Positions 17,684 through 28,300 of a stretch of 64,000 bases of DNA are shown piece after piece (position 1 is the stretch's first letter; the number at the start of each line of letters is the position of its first letter). Source of the DNA: Neisseria dumasiana (GTDB lineage: Bacteria; Pseudomonadota; Gammaproteobacteria; Burkholderiales; Neisseriaceae). The DNA lies in contig NZ_CP091509.1 in the NCBI RefSeq assembly GCF_022870885.1, positions 2,170,001-2,234,000 of the forward strand, read 5' to 3'. The notes below the pieces were generated by a model. It had not been told where the DNA came from. It ran no database searches and was given only the letters and a program-made list of their open reading frames with translations. The position numbers and the translations under genes are program-made.

Positions 17684-17929
17684 TTATTTCTTAATCACAC
17701 GGGTGTAAATCGCCAGAATAATCACAGCGAAAATGGTGGAGGCAATCCAACCCGCAGGCTCGCCCACTTGATACCATCCGGCCTGCTGACCGATAAAACC
17801 GGCCAAAAGCGAACCGCCGATACCCAGCAATGTGGTCATGATGAAGCCCAAATTGTCTCTACCGGGATGCAGAAACTTAGCCAACACACCCACAATAAAA
17901 CCTACAATAATGGTTACAATCCAACCCAT
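17684..17929 (-). CDS. GlsB/YeaQ/YmgE family stress-associated membrane protein
   Basis: 81 residues with three hydrophobic segments: MGWIVTIIVGFIVGVLAKFL, then GFIMTTLLGIGGSLLAGFIG, then WIASTIFAVIILAIYTRVI. The glycine-rich pattern and length are those of the transglycosylase-associated (GlsB/YeaQ) family of small inner-membrane proteins induced by stress. The molecular role is unknown. A possible 37-codon membrane peptide gene lies 33 bp upstream on the same strand. Confidence 0.88.
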   Translation of the reverse strand: MGWIVTIIVGFIVGVLAKFLHPGRDNLGFIMTTLLGIGGSLLAGFIGQQAGWYQVGEPAGWIASTIFAVIILAIYTRVIKK

Positions 17930-17962
17930 AATATTTCCTCTCGTTTTTCATTAAGCTACATT

Positions 17963-18076
17963 TTAGATATTCGACCATGCCTGCACGAATCCGATACCGA
18001 ACCCTATTCCGAGTGCACACATCATCACGCCGGTCATGATACACAGCGATGCCGCCCAAACCGCCCTGCCTTGCAT
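17963..18076 (-). CDS. Possible 37-residue single-helix membrane peptide
   Basis: An ATG-started frame on the minus strand encodes MQGRAVWAASLCIM, then TGVMMCALGIGFGIGF and VQAWSNI before a stop. It is one hydrophobic helix with a basic start, glycine-rich like its neighbour. The upstream sequence is purine-rich (GAAAAGAA) but is not a clear ribosome-binding site. It would be first in an operon with the GlsB-type gene. I do not recognise a family; it may be chance or a decayed gene. Confidence 0.35.
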   Translation of the reverse strand: MQGRAVWAASLCIMTGVMMCALGIGFGIGFVQAWSNI

Positions 18077-18228
18077 TTCTTTTCAAAAAAAGAAGAAACT
18101 TTGAACTTAAACCCGTATTCAGAACCCTGTTTACAACAAAACCGCTCTGATTTCGGGAACTGCCGGCATTCCGACCGCATCGGTGCAGCGATAATGCAGC
18201 AGGTTGGTATATCAGCCTCAACGAAAAC

Positions 18229-18380
18229 ATATCGTCAATCTACTTCATCTTAATATAAGGCAACAAGCCGCAGACGGCATGAGCAATACGGAGCCGATTC
18301 TGTGCCGCTTCAGCGGCTTACACCATCTTTCTCTTTGAGCTGAGGCGCAGCAACGACGTAGTAAGTTAAGTTGATTGATT
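18229..18380. repeat. Full-length, degenerate Correia-like element
   Basis: About 150 bp. Left end ATATCGTCAATCTACTT; internal AAGGCAACAAGCCGCAGACGG, ACGGAGCCGATTCTG, CCGCTTCAGCGGCTTACA, TTCTCTTTGAGCTGAGGCG; right end GTTAAGTTGATTGATT. Block order is that of the classical 154-156-bp Correia element. It lies between the small-membrane-protein operon and the 3' end of the OmpA-like gene. Confidence 0.8.
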
Positions 18381-18483
18381 CTGGAAATTTTCCATTCACC
18401 ATAAAAAAGCCCTTTACCCCGCGGCAGAAATCCTGTGTTCGGAGTTCGACCGCGCCGGATAAAGGGCGTGCTTGCTTATATTT

Positions 18484-19314
18484 TTATGACGCAAATGTGC
18501 CTTCTACTTCGATTTCTACACGGCGGTTGGGTTGCAGACAGCTGATCAATGCTTCCTGACCGCCGTTGTCGGCACACTGTTTCACCGGTTCGGTTTCGCC
18601 TGCTCCGTAAGCATGCACGGCCTTTGCGGCTATACCGCTGTTAATCAGGTATTGGCGCACGGTTTCGGCACGCCGTGCAGATAAGGCCAAGTTATATGAG
18701 TCGGAACCCAAATAATCGGTGTGGCCGACCACCCGCACGGTGCGCAGATCCACTTTTTTCAGTTTCCCGACCAGTTTGTCCAATTGCCCGCGGCCTTCGG
18801 CCTGTATATCTTCCAAACCGCTTTTGTCGAAAGCAAATAAAGCATCTGCCGACAAGGTATAGCGCGCGGGCTTACCCTTGCCGCTGCCTTGCGGCGGGCA
18901 AACGGCATGTTCGGGATCAACCGCTTTCCAATGGAAACTGCGGGCATATTTTTGGGCATCGTAAAGAATCTTGAACTGGCAAGTGCTCACATTATCGGTG
19001 CCTTGGCCGGGTGTGTGGAAGTGGAATACATAGTCCCATTCGCGCACGCCGAACATGCCTTCGTTGAAATGCGGTCTGCCCAGCAGTTTGTAGAACTGGT
19101 CTTTGGTCATGCCGGGCTTGATTTGTGCCAGCTCGTCGGCAGTCGGAAACGTGCCTTTATTGTGTTTGAACGAGGGCGATACTTTCTCCACTGCCGGGAA
19201 AACGGGGTTATCGGTTGTGCCGTCGCGTTTTACATGGCTTTTGCTTGCACACGCAGACAAAGCGGCTGCCATCATCAGGCTTGCGCCTACTTGAAACATG
19301 GTTTTTACTTTCAT
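18484..19314 (-). CDS. BamE/SmpA-like plus OmpA-C domain lipoprotein, probable anchor of the adhesin (TpgA-like)
   Basis: 276 residues. A lipoprotein signal ends at ALSAC (Cys22). Residues about 57-110 resemble the SmpA/OmlA (BamE) fold (IKPGMTKDQFYKLLGRPHF, REWDYVFHF). Residues about 150-272 form an OmpA-C domain (FAFDKSGLEDIQ, RVVGHTDYLGSDSYNLALS, ARRAETVRQYL, NRRVEIEV) that binds peptidoglycan in this family. It lies 58 bp downstream of the giant trimeric autotransporter on the same strand. Acinetobacter TpgA, encoded in an operon with the adhesin AtaA, has the same partnership, so a role in fixing the adhesin to peptidoglycan is likely. A DUS hairpin between the two genes could lower its expression. 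Confidence 0.85.
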   Translation of the reverse strand: MKVKTMFQVGASLMMAAALSACASKSHVKRDGTTDNPVFPAVEKVSPSFKHNKGTFPTADELAQIKPGMTKDQFYKLLGRPHFNEGMFGVREWDYVFHFHTPGQGTDNVSTCQFKILYDAQKYARSFHWKAVDPEHAVCPPQGSGKGKPARYTLSADALFAFDKSGLEDIQAEGRGQLDKLVGKLKKVDLRTVRVVGHTDYLGSDSYNLALSARRAETVRQYLINSGIAAKAVHAYGAGETEPVKQCADNGGQEALISCLQPNRRVEIEVEGTFAS

Positions 19315-19332
19315 TTCGGATTTCCTTTTTGT

Positions 19333-19366
19333 TTTCAGACGGCCTCTTTAATAAGGCCGTCTGAAA
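19333..19366 (-). terminator. DUS hairpin between the adhesin and the OmpA-like gene
   Basis: TTTCAGACGGCC and GGCCGTCTGAAA arms around a 10-base loop, immediately after the adhesin stop codon. It may act as a partial terminator inside an otherwise cotranscribed pair. Confidence 0.65.
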
Positions 19367-19372
19367 GCCTGA

Positions 19373-22300
19373 TTACCACTGATAACCCACACCTGCGGTT
19401 GCACCGTAATGACCGCGCGAGTTGCCGGTTGCCGTGCCTTTAACCACCCAGTTTCCGTTATCGGAAATGCTGGAGAAGCCTACGGCATAGCCGCTTTCGC
19501 CGCGGTAGGTGCTGCCGGATACCGCCATCATGCTCTTGCCCGGCAAGTAGGCTTGCGGTAAGCCTGCAACCGCCATTGCCGCCGCCGTACCGGCGTTAGA
19601 CTTCGATTCGATGTCGTCGATACGCTGGTTCAAGTAGTTGCCTACATTAACCACTTGATTGCCGACCTGATTGATGGCTTCGTTGGTATGGTAGAGCTGG
19701 CTGCCGTTGACGGCATCGGTTGAGGTGGGCGATACCACGCCTGCGGCAACATTTTGGATCTGGCGGGTTTGGCCTTCTTTACCGACGCTGACAACGCCGA
19801 CCACATCCTGCACGCCGGCAACATGGGCATCATTCGCACCTGCATAGGTGTAGTGGCTGCCCGTTGCGGCTTTGTGCACGCCTTTGGCTGCCGCTTCGTT
19901 ACCCAATACCACAGAGTTATCGATGGTTTCGGTTACGCTGTTACCCAACACAAAGGTATTGCTGCCGTTTACGGTGTTGTTGTTACCCACGGCATAAGTG
20001 TTGTTGCCGTTGATAACCGACGGGTCGCCGATGGCACCTGCGTTCTTGCCGTTTACAATGTTACCCGTACCGATGGCGATGGTATTTTCATTGTTGGCTT
20101 GCGAGCCTGTACCGATGGCTACGGCGTTTTTACCGGTTGCTTGGGTGCGCTGCTGCTTGGCTTTACCGTCGCTGCCTTGGATTTCTTTGCCGTCTTTATC
20201 AACCAGAGTGTAGGTGTTGCCCAATGCTACCGCACCCTGACCGCTGGCGGCCGTCTGAAAACCGATGGCGGTGGCGTAAGCACCTGAAGCACTTGAGTCT
20301 TCGTTATTGCTGCCTTGGGCAACCGCTTTCACTTCGCCGTCGTTGGTGTGGAAGAACTTGATACCTTGTTCGTTCATCTTGCCGATGGCTTGAATCACGT
20401 CGTTGGTTACATAGGTGTTTTGCCCTTCAACGTTATAAGTAACCAATGTGTATTGGTTGCCGCCTTTGTCGGTGGATACCGCTACTTTCTGATTGGTTTC
20501 AACGGTGGTGGTTTGCGTGCCGTCGGGGTTGGTTACTACGGTGGTTACCGTGCCGGCAGGCGTAGTGTTGCCGTCTGAACCGGTGGTGCCGGGCGCATCC
20601 TGCATATTGATGGAGGTATTGTTGCCGCCCAACACTTGGTAAGCCTGATACAGCTGGCTGCCGTTAACCGCCTCTTTGCTGGTGGCGGAAATTTCGCCGT
20701 CGGCCACGTTGGTCAGTTTTTTACCTGCCGCATCCAAGCCGTTGGCGTTCAGGCTCGGGCCGTTGGCGATGCTGATGCCGTTGCCGTTGATGGTTGTGTT
20801 GCCGCCCACCGATACGCTGTCGAGCTTCAAGTCTTTTGCAGCGGATACTGTGTAGGTTGCGCTGCCGTCGGCATTGGTGGCTTTGTCTACCACGATATTG
20901 TCGCCTTGTACCACGGCAACTTTGCTGACTACCACGGCTTGATTAACGGCTTTAATCGCTTCTTCAACCGTAGCCGCTCCGGTGCCGCCGATATTGTTCA
21001 TTTGAACCGAACCGTCGGCATTTACCGTTGCGTCGCCGCCGAAGAGTTTGGCCAGCGAAGAGGCGGTACCGTGCAGCTGGCTGCCGGTTACGGCATCGGT
21101 GCTGTCGGCGTTGATGCTGCCTTTGCCGACATTGCTGACTTTATTACCGTTGGCGTTGATGCCCTGCGCGGTCAGGTAAGTTTTGCCGCCTACGTTCACG
21201 CCTTTATCGTCGAGTACCACCTGATTGGCGCCTTTGCCCGAAGTTACGCTGCTGAAATTCACGTCGTCGGCAGTAGTCAATGTATAAGTGGTGCTGCCGT
21301 CTTCATTGGTGTTTTCTTTCACGGTCAGGTTGCCTTGTGCGGCCACTTTGCTGCTGGCCGCGGCCTGAACCGCATCCAACTGGGCTTTGTTTACCGCATC
21401 GGTGGCTTCTTGGCCGGCTTTCACACCGGTAATTGTTTTGCCGCCGGCATGGATGCCCGAGTGGCTCACGGTTACTGCGCCTGCTTTGAGGCCGTCTGAA
21501 GTCAGGGCTACATTACCGCCCACGGCAACACCGCTGTTGTTCACAACGGTTTTACCTGTGGTTACGCTGCCGTTTTCACCCAGATTCACGTTCTCGGCCA
21601 ACTTGATAACCAAGCTGTTGTCGTCGGTGCTGCCGGTTACGCCGATATTGTTTTCAGTCAGCTTGCCGTTGGCTCCGCCTTTTACGGCCAACTCGGTATC
21701 GAGGCTGCGTACCACTTTAACCTCTTGGTTGTCGCCCACGAACGTCAACGGCTTGTTGAGTTCGGCATTCAACAGATTCAGCGCATCGCCTACGTTGTTC
21801 ACGGTTTCGCGGCCGCCGTTATTGCGGGCAATCGTGTACACGGGGTCTTTGATGCTGCCGTCGGCATTGACTGCCGCGCCGCCGCCCAATGCTTTGACGG
21901 CATTTTTCAGCTGGCCGATGTTGGCGGCATCGTTGTCTTTCTTACCGTCGGCGATGTTGCCTACCACGGTTGGCACGGCTGTTTGCGGATCAAGCGGATT
22001 GAGCGATGAAATCGAAATATCTTTTTCGGTATATTCCGTGCCGTCCACCACTTTGATGAAGCGTTCCTTGCCTTTCTCGTCAACTTGACGCGCCAACACT
22101 TCACCACGCGAATTCACATAAGAGAACGGCGAGTTGGCCTGCACCAGTGATTGATGGGTAATGGTTTGGTTGTCGAGCGCGCGTTGCAGTTGGGAAACAT
22201 TCACGGCATCTCCCGCCTCTTCGCCGTCTTTCACGCCGGTGATTTTTTGACCGCCCGCATCCAAACCTTGCGCTTTGAGCTTGCCTTTGAATACTGGGGC

Positions 22301-25300
22301 GTCGGCCAGCAGAATTTGGATGTTGCCGGTGCTGTCGGCCACGGTACGCACGTTGGTATCGGAAGCGGCAACCGTATTATCCAAGCCGCCTTTAATCGTG
22401 GCGCGTTCGCCCAAGCGGCGGTTGAAGTTGCCGCTGTTGCCGGCAAAATCCAAACCGCGGTTTAACGCTGCGGTGTTTTCGCCCACTTTCTTATCTACGG
22501 CAAAGAGTTGGTCGCCCGTTACGGCTTCTTGGCTGCCCTCGGCCATCAAACCGTTGGCCAAACCGGTGATCACGTTACCGCCGTTGTTCAAGCCCGAAGA
22601 ACCCAAGCTCACTGTTTTGCCGTTGGCTGCGTTATTAACGGTGAGGCCGTCTGAAGTCAGCGCCACATCGTCGCCTACGCCCACACCGCTGCCGTCAACT
22701 TTGGTTGCGCCGGTTTTCACGGCTTCCACTGTGAGTGTTTTGGCCAAATCGAAGGTAACGTTGTCGTCTGCATCGGTTTTGGCAACAACGATATTGCCGT
22801 CGTTATTGCGCAAATCTACGGTTTCGCCGGGCTGTACGTTGCTGCTGTTTTTGCCTTGAGCGGTGAGACTCCAGCCTGTGTTGGCAGTATTTCTCACGGC
22901 CGCAATGGCATCGCTCACGGTAGCCGCACCGGTGCCGCCGATGTCGGCTTGGGTATAAGTGCCGGTATCGGGGTTATACACGGTAGCGCCGCCGATGATG
23001 CTTTCTACGCCTTTGCCGTGCGCATGCAGTTGGCCGCCGGTTACCGCTTCTTTGCTGCCTTCTTCTACGTTGCCGAATTCGATACCGGTAATCTTACCGT
23101 TGTCGTTTACGGTAACGCCGCCGAATTTGGGGCTTTCGGCCAATTCGATGGTGAGCGTACCAGCTTCTACTTTGGTGCGGATATTCTGATCCGATGCCTG
23201 AGCGTTGTCGGCCAACGAACCTTTAACCACCAAAGTTTCGTCGAGCTTGCGCTCGGCAACACCTGTATTGCCGGCAAAGCGGATCGGTTTGCGGATTTCG
23301 GCGCCGATGTGGTCTAACGCACCTTGAACCGTATTAACCGCCGGATAAGTGCTGCCGTCGGCGCGCGATACCGTAAAGGACGGTGCGCTCCAGCCGCCGT
23401 TGGCCGCATCGAAAGCCATGCCCAAGGCAGATGCCAGCGGGGTCAATTGCGATACGTTAACGGCATCGTTGCTGTTTTTACCGGCGGCAATGTTGGTGAT
23501 GGCGTTGCCACCGTTATTGAGGCCGTCTGAATTGAGCACAACGGGCGCTTTGCCGTTTTTGGCATTGCCCAAAGTCAAGCCTTCGGCGGTTAACGCGGCT
23601 TTATCGCCCACAGCCACGCCGTTGGTGCCGACAACGGTATCGCCGGCGGTGAAGCTGTCGGCAGTAACCGCATCGGCCAAATCGAAGCTCACTTGGTCGC
23701 TCTCGGCCGTTTTGGTAATCACGATGTTTTTGTCGGTGCTGCGTAAATCAACCGTTTCGCCTGCGGCCACATTGCTGCTGTTCGCGCCTTCTGCGGTGAG
23801 GTTCCAGCCCGCACCTGCGGTTGCGTGTACGGCGGCGATGGCTTCATGCAGGTTGTTTTTACCCGTTCCGCCGATGTCGTTGTTGGTATAGCTGCCGTCG
23901 GCAGGGTTGTAGCGGGTTGAACCGCCCAACAGTTTTTCGACACCTTTGCCTTGTGCATACAGCTGGCCGGCGTTAACGGCATCTTTGCTGTTTTCGCCCA
24001 CGTTGCCTGCCGCTACGTTGCGGATAACGGTATCGGCAGCATCCAAACCGTTTTGGGTCAGGCTCGGGCCGTTTTGGATACGCAGGCCGTCTGAATCCAA
24101 GGTGGCGGCTTTTTGGCCGTCGGCATGGTTAAAGCTGATGCTGCCGCCGTTTACCGTGCTGCGGTTTCCTTGCGCATCGGTAAATTCGGCGCTGGTTAAG
24201 CCGGTGAGTTCTTTAGAAAGTTTTATGTCCAGCGTGTCGCTGCCGTTGCTGACCACACCGATATTGCGCTCGCTCAGTTTGGCTTCATCGGCACCGCCTT
24301 TCAGGTTAACGGTTGTGCCCAGCTTACGCCCGAAGTTGCCTGCTGCGTTGTCTCCCGCAAAAGTAATCGGTTTTTGGATTTCGCTGCCGATGTTGTTCAA
24401 CGCACCTTGAATGGTGTCGGCCGCTTCGTATCGGCTGCCGTCGGCTTTGGTTACGGTAAACGCAGGCGCGGTTACCGTGCCGCTGCCGGTATCAACCGAT
24501 ACGCCCAATGCTTGAGCCAAGGGAGTCAGCTGCGATACGTTCACGGCATCGGCGGCATCTTTACCTGCGGCAATATTGCTTACCGCTTTGCCGGAAGCGT
24601 TGATGCCTGCTTTAGTGATGCTCGGGCCGTTGTTGATGGCCAGGCCGTCTGAAGACAACACGCTGTCGCCGGCGGTAACGCTTCGGATATTCAGGTTTTC
24701 GGCCAAGTTGAACGTTACATCGTTGCTGTCGTCTGCCTTGCTGACAACAATATTGTTATCGGTGTTTTTCAAATCGACGCTTGCGCCCGGAGCCACTTTG
24801 CTGCGGCCGCTGCCGTTGGCGGTTAAATCCCAACCTGCATTCACTTTGTCGGCCACGGCATCGAGCTGGGCCTTGTTCACGGCATCGGCCGCGTGCGTGC
24901 CTTCGGCCACGCCGGTAATCCGCGCATTGCCCGCATCAAAACCTTGGGCACTCACTTTGCCGGCAAAAGTCGGGGCATCGGCCAGTTGGATTTCCACCGC
25001 CCCGTCGGTTACCACCGTGCGGATATTGGCGGCTGAAGAAGATGCTCCGTCAACCAATGCACCTTTGATTTGCAGTTTGGAACCCAATTTTTGGTCGGAA
25101 CCGCCTGCAACGATGGTGCTGGTGCCGTTATTGGTGTTGCCGCTCACGGTAATCGGATCTTTCAGCACAGCATTCAGATGGCCTAACGCCTCGCCTACCG
25201 TATTCACAGTAGCCGCAGGTGTGCCGTCTGCATGGGTAACGGTATATACCGGTTTTACCAACGCGCCGTCTTCACCCAAAGTGGTGCCCAACGCCGTTAA

Positions 25301-28300
25301 TACTTCCTTCAATTGTGCGGTATTGACGGCATCGGTATCTTTGATACCCTTGCCTACATTGGTTACGCGGGTGGCTACGCTGGTTTGGGGGTCTTGAGCG
25401 TTCAGCGCACTCACGACAATATCATCACCTTCATAGCGTGTTTGGCCGTCGGAAGCTTTCACAAAATAAGCTTTGCCTTGGTCATCAACTTTACGAACCA
25501 GCTGATCACCTTCGTTATTGACATACGAGAACGGCGAATCGGCAGCCACCAAAGCCAGATTTTCTACCGTAATGTCTTTCATGGCCTGCCGCAGCTGATC
25601 TACGTTAACCGCATCGGTTCCTTTTTCGCCTTGGGCCACGCCGGTAATCTGCAGGCCGCCGGCATCCAAGCCTTTCGCGCTTACCTTGCCTTTAAAGGTG
25701 GGATTGTCGGCCAGCTTGATGGTAATTTCGCCGTTGCCGTTGTTTTCGGTGACCAAATTGTCGGCAGAAGCCGCACCTGCAAAATTGCCCGCTTTGATGC
25801 CGATGGTAGAACCCAGTTTACGGGTGCTGTTTGCGCCCTTATCGGCAGCAAACGTCAGCGGTTTTTCAATTTCTTCGTTCAGACCGGCCAAGGCTTCCTG
25901 AACCGTATGCACGGCAGGTTTCGCCACACCCTCGGTAGTTTTGACGACATAGTTCGGTCGGGTGTAGGTATCGGTTGCCGCGTCATAGCTGCCGCCCAAG
26001 GCCTCCATGTTGGCTTTGGCAATATTGTCGCTGTCTTTCAGTTGGCCGACATTAACCGCGTCGTCATCGGCTTGGCCTGCTGCCACTTTGGCAATTTTCT
26101 TACCTGCGGCGTCGATACCTGCTTTGGTTACGCTCGGGCCGCCTTCAATGGTGAGGCCGTCTGAAGACAACTTGCTGTCGCCGGTAGTCAGGCTTGTGGC
26201 TGTTAATTCGGGATTGAGTCGGATTTGGATGCCGTCTGAATTGGCTGTGGTGGAGATATTGCCGTCGCCGGATACGGTAACGCTTTCGCCTAATTTCTTA
26301 ACCGAAGACGTGCCGCCGTTGCCGTCGCTAAAGGCCAAACCTTTGCCGTCAAGCGCTTCTTTGGCTGCTACGCCTTTTTTGATGTCTTCTTTGGCAGCAT
26401 CGGTCAAATCAACGGCATAGTCGGTAACATCGCTGCTGTTTTTCTGTCCGGCGGTAACTTTCACCGCATCCGAGCCGGACACAGTAGCTTTTTCAGCATG
26501 AACCGTATAGGCCGTATCGTTACCTTGAACAGCAGCCTCAACGCGCGTGTTGTTGCCTGCAACCACAGACGATGTTTTTTCCCCATCGTTAATGGCTTTG
26601 GCTACATCGGTTGCCGTTGCGAACACATCACCGGCAGCTTGGGCAGTCACCGTACCGTCATTCATGTTGAAACCTGTTTTGTTCACCGAGAATCTAACGG
26701 TAGAAGCATTATCGCCAGTGGTTTCAACAAGCGCAGTCGTGCCTTCGCCGTTTACGAAATCCACCACATCACCTTGTTTTACCAAATCTTTTTCTTGAGC
26801 ATTGTTACGCAGATTCCAACCGCCAGAGGCAACTTGATCCAATTGGCGTTTGGTTACGGCATCGCCCGCATTTTGGCCGTCTGCAATATTGGTGATGGCC
26901 TTACCGCCATTGTCGAGGCCGTCTGAAGACAAGCGCACGGCATTGCCGCCGTCGGCAGGGGTGAGGGTAATTCCGTTGTTTGCTACTTTGGTTGCACCGG
27001 TGGTAATGCTGCCGCCGACACCCAAATCTAGGGTTTTCGACAATTCGATGGAAATCGTACCGTTATCGGCAGTGGTACTGATATTGGCATCAGCACCTTT
27101 AACGGCAACCGTTTCTCCCAGCTCACGCTTGAATTGTGTGCCTTTATCGCCTTCAAAATTCAAACCTTGGGCGATTTTGTCTGCATTTTGTCGGATAGAA
27201 GCGGCATTTTCGGCAATCTTGACCGTATTTTCACCGGCCTTGTCAGCAGCCTCTTGCAGCTTGGTTTCATTCGCAGCAATTTTAGCGGCATGATCTTGGA
27301 TAGATGCGGTATTCCTATCAATCTTGCCCGCATTATCAGCCGCTTTATTGGAAGCCTCTTCCGCCTTAGCTTGGTTTTGCGCTATCTTGGCTGTATGGTC
27401 TTGAATAGATGCGGCATTTTCAGCAATCTTGTCCGTATTTTCGACAGCTTTGGCCGCAGCTTTTTCAACTGCAGTTTGGTTTGCCGCAATCTTGTCGGCA
27501 TGCTCGCGGATAGAGGTGTCATGCCGGTCAAGTCTGCCGGCATTTTCAACGGCCTTGTTGGAAGCCTCTTCCGCCTTGGCTTGGTTTTGTGCTAGCTTGG
27601 TTGTATGATCCTGAATAGATGCGGCATTCTCTGCGATCTTGGCCGTATTTTCGGTAGCCTTATCTAAAGCCTGCTGCGACTTAGCCTTATTCGCCTCGAT
27701 TTGGTTTTTCACAGTATCGGCCAGTTTGAACGTTACGCTACCGTTAGCGGCCTCCGTTACAATTTCATTAGCCGTTCCGTTGAACTGAACAGGTTGGTTC
27801 AAAGCACTGCTGCCACTTGAGCCGTTGTCGCCGCCATATTGGATATTGAGATTGGTACCGTCGGCTTTAGCCAATAAAGAAGTATCTACCGACAAATCGT
27901 AAACGTTTGCACCGTTTTCTACTGTTGAAGTGATAGCTATGCTCGCATTACTTGATTTAACCTGTGTGCGTCCGCCGTCAACATAAGCTTTGTTGGCAGC
28001 ATGGTTGTTTTCAGTAGGTGTCGCCACACCCGTTATCACTTTATTGCCTGCGTTGATACCGGTATTATTGATCACCACACCATCAACGGTTACGCTGTCA
28101 AAAGCAACGTTATCTTGGGTGGCGATACTCACTTTCTTACCGCTTTGGGTAATTGCGATGTTTTTGCCTGCATCAACCGTAAACAGCTCGCCGTTTTGAA
28201 CTTTTTCTTCTTGGTTACCCGCTACTACCCCCCCATTTGAAGCAGAAGTATTAAACTTAAAGCCGGCAGCCTTCAGCTGCGCCACGTTAACCGCGTCGGT

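Noticed and set aside
20636-21499. 287-codon and other long plus-strand frames opposite the adhesin
   Set aside because: Periodic shadows of the repetitive adhesin coding sequence; no ribosome-binding sites or recognisable domains.
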